Of a stretch of 16,677 nucleotides of DNA, positions 13,952-16,677 are shown piece after piece. Under the pieces are notes generated by a model, which saw nothing but the letters and a program-made list of their open reading frames with translations, did no database searches and was not told the origin of the DNA. How positions within the stretch are numbered: position 1 is the stretch's first letter; each line of letters starts with the position of its first letter. This DNA is from Halieaceae bacterium (GTDB taxonomy: Bacteria; Pseudomonadota; Gammaproteobacteria; Pseudomonadales; Halieaceae). The DNA lies in assembly GCA_003520285.1 (NCBI GenBank), contig DOVB01000232.1, forward strand, positions 1,062 to 17,738. Reading direction: 5' to 3'. The translations under genes and the position numbers were made by a program.

Positions 13952-16567
13952 ATGAAATACGTCATTACCCTAGCGCTTGTATTGTTTTATGCCAATACGA
14001 CACAGGCAAACCAGAGCCTTACTTTGGATGATCTAATGGCATCGCCCTTGTCGGATCGAGCGAATGTTCCTTCTCCTTTCGATGTTCTCTCAACATCCAT
14101 AGGCGAGCGCCACCTTCATCACCATGAAATCATTCACTACCTAGATACACTGGCTGAGGCGTCGCCCAGAATCGTGCCGCTGGGTCCACACGCGACCAGC
14201 TACGGCGGGCGCGATCTAGTGAGCTATGCTATCTCGTCACCCAAGAACATCGAGCGTCTGAGCGCCATTAAAGCATCGCGCGCCGCCATTGTTGATGCCG
14301 ACGCACGAGTAGATCTGCAAGATCAGCCGGTGGTAGTGCACATGATGTATAGCATTCATGGCAACGAGCCCAGTGGCGCCAATGCTGCCCCCCTGGTTGC
14401 TTACTACTTAGCCTCATCAAATGACCCCAAGTTACTCGAACAGCTCGACACCATGGTCATCATTTTTAATCCTATGCTGAACCCTGACGGTCTCGACCGC
14501 TTCGCCAACTGGAGCAACAACCATCGCGGCGCCAACCCGAGCGCAGACCCCAACGACCGCGAGCACCGCGAGCACACACCCAATGGGCGCACCAACTATT
14601 ATGGCTTCGATTTGAACCGCGATTGGCTGCCCCATCAGCATCCAGAAAGTCGCGGCCGGCTCGCACTCTTTCATGAATGGAAACCTAACGTGCAGCTCGA
14701 TTTTCATGAGCAAGGTAGCAATAGCAGCTACTTTTTTATGCCCGGCAAGCCCGAGCGCACTAACCCGCTCACTCCACCGATTAACCAGCAGCTCACTGCA
14801 AAAATAGGCGAGTACCATGCCAAAGCACTAGACGAAGCCGGCGTACTCTATTTTTCTGGAGAGAACTACGACGACTTCTTTATGGGCAAGGGATCTACGT
14901 ATCCAGACCTGTTCGGCAGTGTCGGTATCCTGTTCGAGCAGCCCTCATCGCGCGGGGCGCAACAAGACACCATTAACGGTTTGCTGACTTTCGAAGAATC
15001 TATCGCAAACCAATTTCGGACCTCGCTCTCATCTATCGCTGCCAGTGCCGATCTGAAAGATCAACTGCTGGCCTATCAACGCGATTTTTACCGCGATAAC
15101 GCGGCAAGTTCAGTATCTGGATACTATCTGGCAGCATCGCCTGGAGACCCAACCCGGCTGCGAGAGTTTGTTCGCATCCTTCAAGGTCATGACATTGTGG
15201 TTGAGAGCCTCAGCTCCGATGCCATCGTTGACGGTGTCACCTATCGAGCCAACGAGACTATTGCGATTCCCGCAAAGCAAGCCAACTCACATTACTTGCG
15301 CACTCTTTGGGAGCGCCAACTCGAATTTGAAGAGAACGTATTTTATGACGTATCAACTTGGACACTGCCGCTGGCTTTTGACCTAGTTCACACTCTCAAT
15401 CCAGCCAAAAAGGTAAAAACAACCGCACTGAAATCTGATTTTTCAGAGGCGGGTCAAAGCCTCCCTAGTTCGAACATCGGCTACCTCATCGACTGGCGTG
15501 ACGCAGGTGTTCCCGAGTTACTTTACGATCTGCTTGACGCTGAGGCGAATGTCCGAGTTGCACAAAAAACCTTCACGGCACAGGTTATCGACCAGGGCTT
15601 AGTTTCCTTCAGCTATGGAACTCTATTTGTGTTCGCCGAGTTGGCCCAAGCCCTGCCAACTGCGGCGCTTGAGTTACTCGAGGAAGCAGCAACAGCTGGA
15701 CTGCCTGTGTATGCAGCGGGCAGTAGCTACACCCCCGACGGTATTGATTTAGGTAGCCGCGGGTTTACCGTGATTCACAAGCCAAAGGTCGTGCTCGTGA
15801 CTGGCGAGGGCACATCGCCCCATGACACCGGTGAAGTCTGGCACTTACTGGATCGAGTGGTAAACATGCCCTTCACCATGATCGATGTTCATCGACTAAG
15901 CCGGGTCAATCTTAATGCCTACACCCACGTTATTCTGACCGACCCCATAAAATCTGCGGGTGATAACGTCATCAAGCAACTCGATGCGTTTACGAAAGCC
16001 GGTGGCACCGTCTGGGCGCAGAACGCCTCTACCATTGAATGGCTCAGTGATCATGATCTCGTGACCGTCAGGTGGCGAGAAACCGCTGCAGGGCAAGAAA
16101 AACGCACACTGGCCAAGACCTCGAAGAAGGCCAATGCCAACAGCATCGAACTAGAACAGCACTTACCCCAGCGTCGCGCGTTTGTGACGGCCGAAGACGA
16201 GGCAGCCTTTAGATTGGTGCGAGGCGTTATTCTAGAGGGTAACTTAGATACCACACACCCTCTTGGCTATGGTTATAGCGATGAACAACTGCCCATCTTT
16301 CGGCGCAATAACCGGTTCATGGCTCGATCTGGGAACGCTTATTCTACACCCCTACTCTACAGCGCTGCCCCACTCATGTCGGGTTATATGTCGATTGAAA
16401 ATCAAACGCTTGCGGCTGAATCGGCGGGCTTGATCGTTGACGCCAATGGCGCTGGTGCGTTTGTATTGTCACTCGACAATCCCAGCTTTAGAGCGTTTTG
16501 GTGGGGTAGTCGCAGGGTATTGCTCAACGCGATTTTCTTTGGCGATCTGCTAGAGGAGCCGCGCTGA
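13952..16567 (+). CDS. Secreted M14-family zinc carboxypeptidase-like protein with long C-terminal extension
   Basis: Protein of 871 aa, exported by a signal peptide (MKYVITLALVLFYANTTQA). M14 enzymes are zinc metallocarboxypeptidases. The catalytic domain spans about 50-380. Zinc ligands are His136 and Glu139 (SIHGNEPSG) and His252 (LDFHEQGSN); the general-base Glu is Glu329 (ILFEQPSSRG). NPDGLDRF and FDLNRDW (substrate-binding region) also fit. Residues about 610-715 (KPKVVLVTGEGTSPHDTGEVW, THVILTDP, AGGTVWAQNAST) resemble a class-I glutamine-amidotransferase-like flavodoxin fold, known as a C-terminal part of large bacterial M14 proteins. I chose ATG 13952 over an in-frame GTG at 13928 because AGAGG lies 9 bases upstream and the signal peptide starts there. 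All catalytic residues are present. It probably trims peptides in the periplasm, which fits with the TonB receptor encoded divergently. Confidence 0.92.
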   Translation: MKYVITLALVLFYANTTQANQSLTLDDLMASPLSDRANVPSPFDVLSTSIGERHLHHHEIIHYLDTLAEASPRIVPLGPHATSYGGRDLVSYAISSPKNIERLSAIKASRAAIVDADARVDLQDQPVVVHMMYSIHGNEPSGANAAPLVAYYLASSNDPKLLEQLDTMVIIFNPMLNPDGLDRFANWSNNHRGANPSADPNDREHREHTPNGRTNYYGFDLNRDWLPHQHPESRGRLALFHEWKPNVQLDFHEQGSNSSYFFMPGKPERTNPLTPPINQQLTAKIGEYHAKALDEAGVLYFSGENYDDFFMGKGSTYPDLFGSVGILFEQPSSRGAQQDTINGLLTFEESIANQFRTSLSSIAASADLKDQLLAYQRDFYRDNAASSVSGYYLAASPGDPTRLREFVRILQGHDIVVESLSSDAIVDGVTYRANETIAIPAKQANSHYLRTLWERQLEFEENVFYDVSTWTLPLAFDLVHTLNPAKKVKTTALKSDFSEAGQSLPSSNIGYLIDWRDAGVPELLYDLLDAEANVRVAQKTFTAQVIDQGLVSFSYGTLFVFAELAQALPTAALELLEEAATAGLPVYAAGSSYTPDGIDLGSRGFTVIHKPKVVLVTGEGTSPHDTGEVWHLLDRVVNMPFTMIDVHRLSRVNLNAYTHVILTDPIKSAGDNVIKQLDAFTKAGGTVWAQNASTIEWLSDHDLVTVRWRETAAGQEKRTLAKTSKKANANSIELEQHLPQRRAFVTAEDEAAFRLVRGVILEGNLDTTHPLGYGYSDEQLPIFRRNNRFMARSGNAYSTPLLYSAAPLMSGYMSIENQTLAAESAGLIVDANGAGAFVLSLDNPSFRAFWWGSRRVLLNAIFFGDLLEEPR

Positions 16568-16590
16568 GCAGCATCCCACACTCCAAGTTT

Positions 16591-16616
16591 GAGAGGCTCA
16601 CTAGGCCGAGCCTCTC
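16591..16616 (+). terminator. Hairpin downstream of the M14 peptidase gene
   Basis: A perfect 9-bp stem GAGAGGCTC / GAGCCTCTC with an 8-base loop starts 24 bases after the stop codon. No T run follows, so it may be a weak or factor-assisted terminator, or an mRNA 3'-end stabiliser. The remaining bases to 16677 show no gene. Confidence 0.5.
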
Positions 16617-16677
16617 GAGAGTGAGTGCGAATTCAGGGCCCTAGCATCGCCCCTATCGACGATATCTGTACGGTAGC

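Noticed and set aside
13921..14031. Short open frame from ATG 13921 overlapping the M14 gene in another frame
   Set aside because: About 36 codons with no recognisable features; more likely incidental than a leader peptide, although AAAGGGA precedes it.
14404..14818. Minus-strand open frames opposite the M14 catalytic domain
   Set aside because: Antisense shadows of a gene with all zinc ligands and catalytic residues in place.

Overview
The window looks like a chromosomal piece of a Gram-negative gammaproteobacterium, probably a marine heterotroph of the OM60/NOR5 or Cellvibrionales kind. This is inference: GC is mid-range, there are two large TonB-dependent outer-membrane receptors, a Tat-exported PhoD phosphatase, a PQQ-type sugar dehydrogenase and two large peptidases. 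No rRNA, tRNA, CRISPR array or phage genes were seen.

Layout, left to right. (1) The 3' part of an oligopeptidase B-like serine peptidase gene (+) enters from the left edge. It converges, with only 7 bases between stop codons, on a two-gene minus-strand unit: a HupE/UreJ-like membrane protein followed by a single-pass 'transmembrane anchor' protein. (2) A 322-base divergent intergenic region carries a Pho-box-like sequence just upstream of a PhoD-family alkaline phosphatase gene (+). (3) The phosphatase gene converges on a TonB-dependent receptor gene (-) whose best start is a TTG; a hairpin with an A/U tract lies between them. (4) A 255-base divergent region rich in perfect inverted repeats separates that receptor from a PQQ-dependent sugar dehydrogenase gene (+), which is broken by a one-base frameshift. 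(5) Next come a 63-base tandem repeat that starts inside the end of the dehydrogenase gene, a hairpin, and a decayed and truncated IS3-family element. (6) A second TonB-dependent receptor gene (-) has its own terminator. (7) A 920-base stretch has no intact gene and holds a fragment resembling an AbiEii-type nucleotidyltransferase. (8) A complete M14 zinc carboxypeptidase-like gene (+) with a long C-terminal extension follows, then a closing hairpin.

The genes read as nutrient scavenging. PhoD would release phosphate from diesters or monoesters in the periplasm. The two receptors would import unidentified ligands. The oligopeptidase and the M14 peptidase would process peptides. The link between PhoD and the neighbouring receptor is positional only, since they are convergent and not an operon.

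The region from about 9.36 to 10.52 kb and from 13.0 to 13.9 kb is a scar zone of repeats, a dead insertion sequence and gene debris. The best candidate for poorly described biology is the HupE/UreJ plus transmembrane-anchor pair. The most testable regulatory signals are the Pho-box-like site and the inverted-repeat cluster at 7991-8045.
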